Positions 34,448 through 43,024 of a stretch of DNA of 64,000 nt are shown in pieces. This DNA is from Arthrobacter sp. V1I7 (GTDB taxonomy: Bacteria > Actinomycetota > Actinomycetes > Actinomycetales > Micrococcaceae). The notes beneath the pieces are model-generated. The model had not been told where the DNA came from. It searched no databases and saw only the letters and a program-made list of their open reading frames with translations. Within the stretch, counting starts at the first letter, position 1. Each line of letters begins with the position of its first letter. The stretch spans positions 4,216,001 through 4,280,000 of the forward strand of contig NZ_JAUSYS010000001.1 of assembly GCF_030817015.1 (NCBI RefSeq), written 5' to 3'. Position numbers and translations under genes: made by a program.

Positions 34448-34870
34448 GGACTGCTCTCCTTGAGTGGTCTCTTTGGGTGGGCTGTCGTCAGCACTAAAGA
34501 TAACTTCACCTTAAGCGCTTTTCGGAGTCCTTGGGTACCCCCATTTCAGGGTTCCCGGAGGGCCCGTCCGGGCTCGCGCGCGGACCGGTCACGCGGACCG
34601 GGGAAAGCGTGATCCGCGGCAAAACCGGCACCCGCAGGCCGCTTCCGGAAAAAAACTTCGGCACCGCACCGCGGACCAGACCGATTCCCAGCCACCGCGC
34701 GGTCAGATCACGGAAAACCGCTCCGCCATTCGGACCCGATCCGGTCCCGAAACAGGTGATCATACGCCACCCGACTCGGAAACTCCATGGATTTCGCGTA
34801 AAATCGAAAGCCTGCCCAGAGCGGGGCAGCTACAAGTCGCAAGCAAATGACCTCCCCAGGAGTCGCCCAA
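34448..34870. other. Intergenic region upstream of the MHS transporter
   Basis: The 423-bp stretch lies between divergent genes. I see no reading frame with a ribosome-binding site. A small TGCCC/GGGCA hairpin lies just before the transporter gene. No RNA gene is recognised. Promoters for both sides must be here but are not obvious. Confidence 0.4.
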
Positions 34871-36469
34871 ATGCCCACAGACCGAAGCACGACCGACTCT
34901 TCGGCAGGCGTTTTGAACGCCAGCGGAACCAATCAAAGTGCACCCCAGGGTGCGCGAAAACCAAAGCTACTTCGACGTCGACTCAAAGAGTCAGACGTCA
35001 ACGTCGTTGACCAGCCGATGCTTAAGAAAGCACTCGGCGGCACCATCGTCGGAAACACCATGGAATGGTACGACGTCGGCGTGTTCGGCTACCTGATCAC
35101 CACCATGGGACCGGTGTTCCTGCCGGAAGCGGACACGTCCGTGCAGACCCTGTTCCTGCTGGGAACCTTCGCCGCCACCTTCATTGCCCGCCCGCTGGGC
35201 GGCGTCATCTTCGGTTGGCTCGGTGACAAGGTGGGCCGCCAGAAGGTCCTCGCCGCAACCCTGATGCTGATGGCCGCGAGTACTTTCGCCGTCGGCCTCC
35301 TGCCGGGCTACGCGCAGATCGGCATGTGGGCTGCTGCCCTGCTGGTACTGCTCAAGATCGTCCAGGGCTTCTCCACCGGCGGCGAATACGCCGGTGCGAC
35401 CACCTTCGTGAGCGAATACGCCCCGGACAAACGCCGCGGCTTCTTCGCCAGCTTCCTGGACATGGGCAGCTACCTCGGCTTCGCCCTCGGCGCCGCCCTC
35501 GTCTCCGGGCTGCAGCTGACCCTGGGCCAGGCCGCCATGGAAGAGTGGGGCTGGAGGATCCCGTTCCTCATCGCCGGCCCGCTGGGGCTGATCGCGGTCT
35601 ACTTCCGCAACAAGATCGAGGAATCCCCGCAGTTCCAGGCCACCCTGGACGCCCAGGAAGACCTCGCCAAGAATGCAACGGCCGTGGACACCGCCGCTTC
35701 CAAGGGCCCGGTGGGCATCGTCAAGGCCTACTGGCGTTCCCTCCTCGTGGCCATGATCCTGGTGGCAGCCGCGAACACAGCAGGCTACGCCCTGACGTCC
35801 TACATGCCGACGTATCTGACGGAGTCCAAGGGTTACGACCCGGTCCACGGCACCCTGCTGACGATCCCCGTGCTCGTCGTCATGAGCCTGTGCATTCCGC
35901 TGACCGGCAAGCTCTCCGACCGGATCGGCCGCCGCCCGGTGCTGTGGATCGGTGCCTTGAGCACCGTGGTCCTGGCCGCCCCGGCGTTCCTGCTGATCGG
36001 AATCGGTGAGGTCTGGTCCACCCTGTTGGGTCTCAGCCTGATCGCCTTCCCGGTGGCGTTCTACGTGGCCAACCTGGCCTCGGCCCTGCCGGCACAATTC
36101 CCGACGGCGAGCCGCTACGGCGCCATGGGCATTGCGTATAACTTCGCGGTAGCCCTCTTCGGCGGGACCACCCCGTTCATCGTCGCGGCCCTCATCACGG
36201 CCACCGGCGATGACATGATGCCGGCCTACTACCTGATGGCCACCTCGGCGATCGGTGCGGTTGCGATCTACTTCCTCAAGGAATCGGCCCAGCGCCCCCT
36301 GCCGGGTTCCATGCCCAGCGTGGACACCCAGGCCGAGGCCCGCGAGCTCGTTGCCACCCAGGACGAGAACCCGCTGATCGACCTGGAGGACATGGACATG
36401 CCCTTCACCACGGCAACGGCTGGCCCGGCGTCGGTTCGGGACCCGGACAAGGTTCCGGCCGGAGTGTAG
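34871..36469 (+). CDS. MFS metabolite:H+ symporter (MHS/ProP-like)
   Basis: The 532-residue protein has a cytoplasmic N-tail, 12 helices and MHS-family motifs: GNTMEWYDVGVFGYL, ARPLGGVIFGWLGDKVGRQ, GFSTGGEYAGATTFVSEYAPDKRRGF and GKLSDRIGRRPVLW. The family imports osmolytes or organic acids (proline, betaine, citrate, shikimate); which one is unclear. The ATG at 34871 has AGGAG at 9 nt, better than the ATG at 34847. The C-tail is acidic. A strong terminator follows. Confidence 0.88.
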   Translation: MPTDRSTTDSSAGVLNASGTNQSAPQGARKPKLLRRRLKESDVNVVDQPMLKKALGGTIVGNTMEWYDVGVFGYLITTMGPVFLPEADTSVQTLFLLGTFAATFIARPLGGVIFGWLGDKVGRQKVLAATLMLMAASTFAVGLLPGYAQIGMWAAALLVLLKIVQGFSTGGEYAGATTFVSEYAPDKRRGFFASFLDMGSYLGFALGAALVSGLQLTLGQAAMEEWGWRIPFLIAGPLGLIAVYFRNKIEESPQFQATLDAQEDLAKNATAVDTAASKGPVGIVKAYWRSLLVAMILVAAANTAGYALTSYMPTYLTESKGYDPVHGTLLTIPVLVVMSLCIPLTGKLSDRIGRRPVLWIGALSTVVLAAPAFLLIGIGEVWSTLLGLSLIAFPVAFYVANLASALPAQFPTASRYGAMGIAYNFAVALFGGTTPFIVAALITATGDDMMPAYYLMATSAIGAVAIYFLKESAQRPLPGSMPSVDTQAEARELVATQDENPLIDLEDMDMPFTTATAGPASVRDPDKVPAGV

Positions 36470-36549
36470 CGCTGTCTTCGGGCAGCCCGGCGCGGATCAT
36501 CCTGGCCCCGGCCGGTTACCCGGATTTGTAAGTTCAGTCCCGCCCTTTG

Positions 36550-36600
36550 AGGCCTGCCTTGCGTTCTTTCCCCCTTTAGGGAAGTGCCAAAGGCAGGCCT
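36550..36600 (+). terminator. Terminator after the MHS transporter
   Basis: AGGCCTGCCTT (36550-36560) and AAGGCAGGCCT (36590-36600) form a perfect 11-bp stem, followed by TCGGCG. It separates the transporter from the convergent SDR gene and may act in both directions. Confidence 0.6.
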
Positions 36601-36633
36601 TCGGCGCGTCCGGCCGCACCCCCGCGACCGCGG

Positions 36634-37416
36634 CTACTTGGCCCGCCGGGGCGGCCCGGCCACAAGCCGGGAGGGCAGGATGCGGGCCGCTGCGGTCAGC
36701 AGTTTGTAGCGCTTGGCCGGAATCGAGACGGCCTTGCCCCGCTCGTTGTCTGCCAGACCTTCACGGACCACGCGCTCCGGCTGCAGCCACATCCAGCGCG
36801 GGGCCACCGCCTTGTCCATCCCCATCCGGTCGTGGAACTCGGTATGGGTGAAGCCGGGGCACACCGCGGTGACCCTGACCCCGCGCTTTGCATAGGCAAG
36901 GTTGGACCACCGGGAGAAGCTCACGAGCCACGCCTTGGCCGCGGAGTACGTCTCCCGGGGCAGGAACGCCGCTACGCTCGCCACGTTGATGATACGGCCC
37001 GACTGCCGCAGAAGCATTCCCTGCAGGGCGGCGTGAGTGAGCTCCATGGCGGATTCAACGTGCAGCTTGAGATGCCTTTTCTCGTCGGCAATGTCGTTCT
37101 CGGCAAAGGAGCCCAACAAGCCGGTCCCCGCGTTATTGACCAGGATCTCCACCGGCCGGGCCGGGTCCGAGAGCCGTGCGACGACGGCGGCCACGCCGAC
37201 GTCGTCCGCCAGATCGGCGGCCAGCACCTCGGCGCGGACGCTGTAGCGCCGCTCCAGCTCGTCCGCCTTGGCCTGCAGCCGGGCGGTGTCCCGGGCCACC
37301 AGAACCACGTCGTGTCCCTGTTCGGCGAGCTGACGGGCGAACTCCGCCCCGATGCCCGCGGTTGCGCCCGTGATCAGGGCGGTGGTTTCAGAGCGCCCCT
37401 CGACGGTAGGGGTCAT
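36634..37416 (-). CDS. Short-chain dehydrogenase/reductase
   Basis: The 260-residue Rossmann enzyme has TGATAGIGAEFARQLA (cofactor loop), VARDTARL, LVNNAGTG, a Ser in INVASVAAF and the YSAAKAW catalytic Tyr/Lys. These features, with the C-terminal VVREGL segment, put it in the DltE-like classical SDR group. It is cytoplasmic and the substrate is unknown. The gene stops 9 bp before the STAS-like gene upstream starts, so the two may be co-transcribed. Confidence 0.84.
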   Translation of the reverse strand: MTPTVEGRSETTALITGATAGIGAEFARQLAEQGHDVVLVARDTARLQAKADELERRYSVRAEVLAADLADDVGVAAVVARLSDPARPVEILVNNAGTGLLGSFAENDIADEKRHLKLHVESAMELTHAALQGMLLRQSGRIINVASVAAFLPRETYSAAKAWLVSFSRWSNLAYAKRGVRVTAVCPGFTHTEFHDRMGMDKAVAPRWMWLQPERVVREGLADNERGKAVSIPAKRYKLLTAAARILPSRLVAGPPRRAK

Positions 37417-37425
37417 GGCGACGGC

Positions 37426-38154
37426 CTAGGCAAGGAAGACGCCGCCGTCAGGTGGGCTCTGACCTGCGCCTAGTTCGTCTTCCGCCGGGTCGTCGGCGGC
37501 CGCCAGATGCCGGTTTTGCAGCTCCTCGGCGGCGAGCTCATACCAGGTGTGGGCGCCGAAGGAGGGGCTGCTGGTATCCAGCCGGCGGTACACGGCATCG
37601 GCCAGTTGGCCGAGGGCAGCGTCGGAGAGCGCGCGGACGGTGGCCGCCGGGTCCAGCGTTCCCTCAAAGCAGTCGGCTAGTTCCAGCCCGTTGGCGGTGC
37701 TGAGTTCGGACGGAAACGGGCCGGAGGTTTCATCGAAACCGGAGCCCAGCGGCCCACCCTGGGTGCCATCCAGAACGCCGCCGATCCCGGAATCCAGCGG
37801 GGAGGTGGCAAGCTCCCCGTCAAGGTCTGCAAGGATTTCGCGGTCGGAGCCGACGTGCAGCAGGCAGATCGGCAACTCGGCGGGCTCATCGAGCGTGACC
37901 CGGAACTGTTCGGCGCCGGCCGGCCCCTCGCTGGCGGCCGCGATGCTGCGCAACTGCAGCAGCATCGCCGGATCCAGGTGCGAGGCCCCGTGGAGGTCCA
38001 CCCTGACTTCCGATCCGGATTCCAGGCGGCCGGTCCGCCGCAAAATGTGCTGCAGTGCGGGGAAATCCGCCTGGGTAAGGCAGCCGGTGACTTCGAAGGT
38101 CACGTGCCCGGGGTCGACATCCACACGGACAAGCACACGCAGTTGGTGGTTCAT
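37426..38154 (-). CDS. STAS-like domain protein
   Basis: The 242-residue protein begins with a fold like anti-sigma-factor antagonists (VTFEVTGCLTQADFPALQHIL...VRVDLHGASHLDPAMLLQLRS, residues 16-75). The rest is acidic and has no recognised family. The Ser/Thr expected in a phosphorylated STAS site is not clear, so it may only share the fold. It starts at 38154 after GGAG. No partner kinase or sigma factor is nearby. Confidence 0.6.
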   Translation of the reverse strand: MNHQLRVLVRVDVDPGHVTFEVTGCLTQADFPALQHILRRTGRLESGSEVRVDLHGASHLDPAMLLQLRSIAAASEGPAGAEQFRVTLDEPAELPICLLHVGSDREILADLDGELATSPLDSGIGGVLDGTQGGPLGSGFDETSGPFPSELSTANGLELADCFEGTLDPAATVRALSDAALGQLADAVYRRLDTSSPSFGAHTWYELAAEELQNRHLAAADDPAEDELGAGQSPPDGGVFLA

Positions 38155-38277
38155 GGGTACTCCAAAGGACACGGCCAAGAGCCAACTGCATAACTCTGCT
38201 AAAACCTTACGAGTTTGTCGTCCGGCTAACAACCCGGCCACGAGCGGCTCCGGTGCTGGGACCCGGGTCCCCCGCCG

Positions 38278-38622
38278 TCAAGCTCCCGGCGGGGGCTGCT
38301 CCGGCCAGTCGACGCCCTGGTTGTAGGAGTCGTGTTTGCGGAGGTACCGGTACATGAACGGGCAATTCGGAATGATCCGCTTCCCCGACGCCACCACATC
38401 ATCCAAGGCGAAGTGTGCCAGCACTTTGGCAAGCCCATGTCCCCGGAACTGTTCCGCGGTGTCGGTGTGGATGAAGTCCACATGGCCGGGTTTGTCGATG
38501 TATCGGATCTCTACTGCCAGCTTGCCGCCGACGTGCAACTCGTAACGATGCAGGGCATCGTTGCGGGTGGTGGAGACGTCTGGGCGGAACGTATCTTCAG
38601 TGGTTGCCGAGTTCTCCGTCAT
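38278..38622 (-). CDS. GNAT-family N-acetyltransferase (YjdJ type)
   Basis: The 114-residue protein contains LAVEIRYIDKPGHVDFIHTDTAEQFRGHGLAKVLAHFALDD, which includes the acetyl-CoA loop FRGHGLA, and ends with IIPNCPFMYRYLRKH. This compact domain is the small GNAT type (Acetyltransf_CG/YjdJ) of unknown substrate. No operon partners are obvious, and the ATG at 38622 lacks a strong ribosome-binding site. Confidence 0.82.
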   Translation of the reverse strand: MTENSATTEDTFRPDVSTTRNDALHRYELHVGGKLAVEIRYIDKPGHVDFIHTDTAEQFRGHGLAKVLAHFALDDVVASGKRIIPNCPFMYRYLRKHDSYNQGVDWPEQPPPGA

Positions 38623-38757
38623 GGTTCGACATTGGCACTTAAAGGCGGACGTGGCAATGGTCCACCCGGGTACGTCGCCGGGCGCCGCCACGCCTGTCCG
38701 AGCCGGGACCCGGGGAAGCAGGAGGACCGCCAGCGCGAAGCACGATGCGACTGCGAT

Positions 38758-39624
38758 TTAGCGGGACAGTGTGCGCAGGGTGTTCGCTGTGAAGTTCCGG
38801 GCGGCGTCGTCCCACTGGCCCAGCAGGGCCTGGAGGTTCTCGCCGTCGGCCCGGTGCGCGGAGATCCGTTCCTCGAGCGCGGCCAGCACGCCGGTGCGGA
38901 GTTCGGTGTTGAAGTTCACCTTGCCGACGTTCATGGCGGCAGCTTTGACCAGCTCCCCCGCCGGAATCCCCGAGGCCCCGTGCAGCACCAGCGGGATGTG
39001 GGTCCGCACGGCGATGTCCTGCAGCACGTCCCAGCGGAGCCGGGGCTCCCCCTGGTACTTTCCGTGGACATTGCCGACAGCCACCGCCAGCAGCTGCGCC
39101 CCGGTCCGCGAGACGAAGTCCTCCACCTGGGCGGAGTCGGTGAGACCGGCTGTCGGCGCGCTGCCGGCAGCGTCGGCTCCGAAGGCGCGGTCTTCGTCGC
39201 CGGCGAGGCCTCCGAGTTCGGCTTCGATCACGACATCGGCGTTCCCCTGTTCGGCAAGGAATGCACGGACGCTGCGGACCAGTGCAATGTTCTCCTCATA
39301 CGGCAGGGACGATCCATCCACGAGCACGGAGTCCGCCCCCGCCGCGACGGCAGCGACGATCAGCTGCGGATCGGCGGCGTGGTCCAGCTGGACAGCGATC
39401 GGCACGTCGGCGCCGTCGGCCAGACCGCGGAGGGCGGCGATCAGCCGCGGGCCGTTGGGTGAGGCCGCCGTCTTGGGCGCCACCAGCAGGATGGCGCCGC
39501 GGCCGGCCTCCTCGGCCGCGCCCACCACGGCCAGGGCAGTGGTGAAGTCGTAGCAGGTGAAAGCCGGCACCGCCGAGCCCTGCTGCAGGGCGGAGGAGAC
39601 CAGGTGGTCGAGACGGGCGCGCAT
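38758..39624 (-). CDS. Class II fructose-bisphosphate aldolase family protein (GatY/KbaY-like)
   Basis: The 288-residue TIM-barrel zinc enzyme has VQLDHAADPQL (Asp/His), IEAELGGLAGDEDRAFG, LLAVAVGNVHGKYQGEP and PLVLHGASGIPAGEL (zinc His). It cleaves or forms ketose phosphates with dihydroxyacetone phosphate. Its place behind a four-carbon acid-sugar kinase and dehydrogenase, overlapping the latter by 1 bp (TGATG), shows it handles a product of that pathway. The usual partner there is an adducin-type decarboxylase, which is missing. Confidence 0.86.
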   Translation of the reverse strand: MRARLDHLVSSALQQGSAVPAFTCYDFTTALAVVGAAEEAGRGAILLVAPKTAASPNGPRLIAALRGLADGADVPIAVQLDHAADPQLIVAAVAAGADSVLVDGSSLPYEENIALVRSVRAFLAEQGNADVVIEAELGGLAGDEDRAFGADAAGSAPTAGLTDSAQVEDFVSRTGAQLLAVAVGNVHGKYQGEPRLRWDVLQDIAVRTHIPLVLHGASGIPAGELVKAAAMNVGKVNFNTELRTGVLAALEERISAHRADGENLQALLGQWDDAARNFTANTLRTLSR

Positions 39625-40523
39625 CAGGCGGTGCGCTTGGCGGGAGCGATGACCTTGATGACCGCGGAGTCGTCGGCGGCGGCTAGTCCCTGGGCCTGGC
39701 CCAGGAGGTAGAGCTGTTCGGCGGCAGCGGCCACGGGTGTGGCGAGGCCTGCGGCGCGGGTGGCCTTGCCGACGATGCCCATGTCCTTGACGAAGATGTC
39801 GAGGCGGCTGAGGACCTCGGCGCCGTTTTCCGTGTAGGCCTCCAGGATCCGGGGGCCGCGGTTGGAGAGCATGAAGGAGCCGGCGGCGCCGGCTTCCAGG
39901 GCCGCGAGGGTCTTGGCCTGGTCCAGGCCGAGGGCGTCGGCGAGGGCCATGGCCTCGGCCGCGGCGGCGATGTGGATCCCGCAGAGCAGCTGGTTAACGG
40001 TCTTGAGGGCCTGGCCGTCGCCGGGCTTGTCGCCGACCACCGTCAGGGTGGACGCCAGGAGTTCCAGCACCGGGCGGGCCGATTCGAGGGCGGCGGGCTC
40101 GGCGCCGACGACGATCAGCAGGTCGCCCTCGCCGGCACGCTTGGGCCCGCCGGAGAGCGGCGCGTCCACCAGGGCGACGCCGTGCCCGGCGAGCCGGGCG
40201 ACGGTGGCCGGAATGGCTTCGGTGCCCACGGTGCTGCCGAGGATCACGACGGCGCCCGGCTTCAGCACCGAGGCGACGCCGTTCTCGCCGAAGAGGACGT
40301 CATCGAGCTGTTCGCCGTTGCGGACGGCAAGCAGCAGGGCGTCGGCGCCCTCGGCAGCCTCCCGGGCGGAGGTGAAGGTCCTGATGCCTGCCTCTTCAGC
40401 GAGCTTCAGGCGCGGTTCGGCGATGTCGAAGCCGTGGACGGTCAGCTCGGTGGCAAGGCGGGTGGCCATCGGCAGGCCCATGGCACCGAGGCCGAGGACG
40501 GTGGCTGTGTACTGTGCGGTCAT
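39624..40523 (-). CDS. NAD-dependent acid-sugar dehydrogenase (LtnD / 3-hydroxyisobutyrate type)
   Basis: The 299-residue protein has the N-terminal cofactor motif VLGLGAMGLPMATRLA, the substrate loop VDAPLSGGPKRAGEGDL and the catalytic Lys region GQALKTVNQLLCGIHIAAAAEAM. It belongs to the beta-hydroxyacid dehydrogenase family. Next to an OtnK-type kinase, the likely substrate is a four-carbon aldonate such as threonate, oxidised at C2 or C3. The gene overlaps the aldolase and follows the kinase by 24 bp. Confidence 0.86.
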   Translation of the reverse strand: MTAQYTATVLGLGAMGLPMATRLATELTVHGFDIAEPRLKLAEEAGIRTFTSAREAAEGADALLLAVRNGEQLDDVLFGENGVASVLKPGAVVILGSTVGTEAIPATVARLAGHGVALVDAPLSGGPKRAGEGDLLIVVGAEPAALESARPVLELLASTLTVVGDKPGDGQALKTVNQLLCGIHIAAAAEAMALADALGLDQAKTLAALEAGAAGSFMLSNRGPRILEAYTENGAEVLSRLDIFVKDMGIVGKATRAAGLATPVAAAAEQLYLLGQAQGLAAADDSAVIKVIAPAKRTA

Positions 40524-40547
40524 GGTTTTCTCCGTTGCAGAGCGGGA

Positions 40548-42074
40548 CTAGAAGGTGTTGCTGAGCTTGCGGGTGACCTGGGCCAGGGACTCGTCGTCGC
40601 CCACGTTCCCGGCGAAGACGATGTACGGGATGCCCTTCGCGGGCCCGTCCACCGGTTCCCAGAGGCTCACGATCCCCGGCAGCATCGGCCCGCGGACGAT
40701 CCCGTGCCGGATCTCCAGCCCGTAAGCCGCGACGTCCGAGGACGTGATGCCGCCCTTGGCGATGACAAACCGCGGCGGAAAGGTCTTGAGCGTGCGGTTC
40801 ACGACGGCGACGACGGCGGCTGAGACGGTGCGCGCGATCCGCAGGCTCTCGGCGGCGTCGTCGGTCTTGATCAGCAGGCGGCTGGTGTGGACGATAACGT
40901 CGCCGATGCGCAGGGCACCGACGACCGTGTCAACCGTCTGGTCCAGGTAGCTGTCCGCGTTTTCGCCGAGCAGTTTCTCGACGTCGATTTCCACGATGCG
41001 GGCGGCGCTGTGCTGTTCGGTGAGGACCTTGAGCTGGCGGGTTGTGACGCCCACATGGGAGCCGACGACGATCAGGCCGCCGGCCTCCGACGGGGTGTTG
41101 CCGGCGTAGGCTTCGGCGCCGCTGAGCTCGCAACGGATCTCCTGGCCGATCCGGGCGCGGACGAAGGGCGGTCCGACGCGGTAGAGGAGCTTCTTGCCGC
41201 GGCGTTCGGCTTCCTCGAGGCCGAGGGCGAGAGCCCGGAGGTCGTTTTCAGTGACGATGTCCGCGACGATCGGGGTGGATTCCGTCGCCGAGCCGATGGC
41301 GTCGGCGATGGCCTTGGCGGAGACGGCCGGGTCCTCGGGGGTGCCGTTTGCTGCGGCACCGGCGCGGATGATGTTCAGGTCCAGGACAATTACCGAGTCC
41401 GCGGGGAAACGGCCCTTGGACTTTTCCTCCACGTACCTGGCCATTTCGGAGTTGGCGAACCCGAAGCTGGCGTCCTTGGCGAATTCCGTCTCGCCGACGG
41501 GGGTGAGCTTGCCGGCGTCGACGCCGGTGCCGCGCATGTAGTGCACGCCGCCGATGGTGACGCGGCCGGCGTCGGGGAACGCGGGGACGATCACGACGCC
41601 GTCGGTTGTTTCGCCGCTGACTGCGGCTACCGTGGCGGCAATGACGTCGGGTTCCAGCGGGTAGTGGCCGCGCAGGGTCGAATCGCTGCGGCTGACGAAG
41701 CTCAGGTGCAGCCCGGAAGCACCGCCCTGCCCGGCCGCCGCGATGAGGGCGTTCCGGACGACTTCCTCATTGCGGGCCGCCGCTTCGGCCGGGTCGAGGC
41801 TGCGGGTGTTCGTGAGCACGTAGACGGCGCGGGGGCGTTGGCCCTCGATCTCGTGGGCGAAGGCCCACGCGAAGTCGGCGGGCTCCCAGCGGGTCAGCAC
41901 GGGCAGATTCGCCACCGACTGCGTACCGGTGGGGTCATCGTCAAGGACCACCAAAATCCGGGGAGACTCCTTGGCCGAGGCGGCCACACTGTCGGACACC
42001 AGCCGGGCGGGGATCTGTACCTCGGCCGGGAAGGCGGCGAGCACATCTGCTTCAAGGGGCACTTTGCACTCCAT
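40548..42074 (-). CDS. otnK: Four-carbon acid sugar kinase (OtnK/DUF1537 family)
   Basis: The 508-residue enzyme has the N-terminal domain (LVVLDDDPTGTQS, VLTNTRSLDP, SRSDSTLRGHYPLE) and the C-terminal nucleotide domain (LIVVGSHVGVTTRQL...FVIAKGGITSSDVAAYGLEI...PGIVSLWEP). It phosphorylates a 3- or 2-oxo-tetronate. The N-terminal extension of about 40 residues is longer than in many relatives. The start MECKVPL at 42074 is preceded by the GntR operator. It is first in a three-gene operon. Confidence 0.86.
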   Translation of the reverse strand: MECKVPLEADVLAAFPAEVQIPARLVSDSVAASAKESPRILVVLDDDPTGTQSVANLPVLTRWEPADFAWAFAHEIEGQRPRAVYVLTNTRSLDPAEAAARNEEVVRNALIAAAGQGGASGLHLSFVSRSDSTLRGHYPLEPDVIAATVAAVSGETTDGVVIVPAFPDAGRVTIGGVHYMRGTGVDAGKLTPVGETEFAKDASFGFANSEMARYVEEKSKGRFPADSVIVLDLNIIRAGAAANGTPEDPAVSAKAIADAIGSATESTPIVADIVTENDLRALALGLEEAERRGKKLLYRVGPPFVRARIGQEIRCELSGAEAYAGNTPSEAGGLIVVGSHVGVTTRQLKVLTEQHSAARIVEIDVEKLLGENADSYLDQTVDTVVGALRIGDVIVHTSRLLIKTDDAAESLRIARTVSAAVVAVVNRTLKTFPPRFVIAKGGITSSDVAAYGLEIRHGIVRGPMLPGIVSLWEPVDGPAKGIPYIVFAGNVGDDESLAQVTRKLSNTF

Positions 42075-42116
42075 TGTGTATGTCGATCTGCGGCAGATCC
42101 GCACTCGAGATATTTG

Positions 42117-42135
42117 TAAGATGTCTGACATCTTA
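42117..42135. promoter_or_regulatory. 19-bp palindrome, GntR operator
   Basis: TAAGATGTCTGACATCTTA is a perfect inverted repeat around one central T. It stands in the 109-bp gap between divergent otnK (start 42074) and the GntR gene (start 42184). Its position and size fit a FadR-type dimer that represses both sides. Confidence 0.7.
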
Positions 42136-42183
42136 TGTCCTAGTGATAGTGTGGCATAAGGCACAAGGGGGCGCAAGTAGACT

Positions 42184-42945
42184 GTGGCTTCGAGCAGGAT
42201 CATCAGGCAGGACCAAGTCGCTGGACGGGGAAAATTGGCTAGGAAATCGTTGGTCGGGGTCGTGGCGGACGAGCTGCTGGACCGGATCATCGCCGGCGAG
42301 TTTCCGCCGGGAACGAGTGTCCCCGGCGAGCTCGAGTTGAGCGCGAGGCACGAAGTCAGCCGCATGACCGTGCGCGAGGCGATGAAGACCCTCGAGGCCC
42401 AGCGGATCCTCAGTGTGGAGCGGGGCCGGGGAACGTTCGTGAACCCGCTGAACCGCTGGGGATCCCTGGAGGCGGTCCTGCGGGCAGCATCGGAGGGGAA
42501 GAACGATGCCTCCGCGGCCGTCCAGCTGATCGAACTCCGCCGGATGCTGGAAAGCGGCGCCTGCGAACTGGCCGCGACACGGATCGGCGACGCCGATCTC
42601 GCGAGTCTCCACGGCCACTTGGAGGCCATGCGGACCGCCCACGGCACCAATGATCTCGCGGCTTTCGTGGAGGCAGACCTGGCGTTCCACGATGTCATCC
42701 TCAAAGCCTCCGAGAACGTCTTTGCCGCAGTGCTGTTCGAACCCCTGCACCGGATACTGGAGAAGCGCCGCACCGAAACCTCGGAAGTGCCGGACATCCA
42801 GGAGCATGCGATCTGGCACCATCAGCAGATAGCGGACGCCTTGGCCTCACGCGATCCGCACCGCGCCCGCGACGCCATGGACGCCCACATGCAGCAGACG
42901 CTCGACGACCTCAAGAGCTTCGTCCTCAAGGCGCGTTCCGCCTAG
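42184..42945 (+). CDS. GntR-family (FadR type) regulator of the acid-sugar operon
   Basis: The 253-residue protein has an N-terminal winged helix (VADELLDRIIAGEFPPGTSVPGELELSARHEVSRMTVREAMKTLE...VERGRGTFV). The helical FCD ligand domain follows, with ELRRMLESGACELAA, DLAFHDVILKASEN and the His-containing metal/ligand motif IWHHQQIADAL. It diverges from the kinase-dehydrogenase-aldolase operon and probably senses one of its intermediates. The start is a GTG at 42184. Confidence 0.88.
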   Translation: MASSRIIRQDQVAGRGKLARKSLVGVVADELLDRIIAGEFPPGTSVPGELELSARHEVSRMTVREAMKTLEAQRILSVERGRGTFVNPLNRWGSLEAVLRAASEGKNDASAAVQLIELRRMLESGACELAATRIGDADLASLHGHLEAMRTAHGTNDLAAFVEADLAFHDVILKASENVFAAVLFEPLHRILEKRRTETSEVPDIQEHAIWHHQQIADALASRDPHRARDAMDAHMQQTLDDLKSFVLKARSA

Positions 42946-43024
42946 GCGCACTCCGAACTTCCGGCGGTATTTACAGGACCTTAGGACCTACCGATTCCCG
43001 GAATACCGGCGTATTGCTGAGAAT

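Noticed and set aside
34506..34763. 85-codon frame on the minus strand in the gap before the MHS transporter
   Set aside because: No ribosome-binding site and no protein-like composition; it is probably chance in GC-rich DNA.
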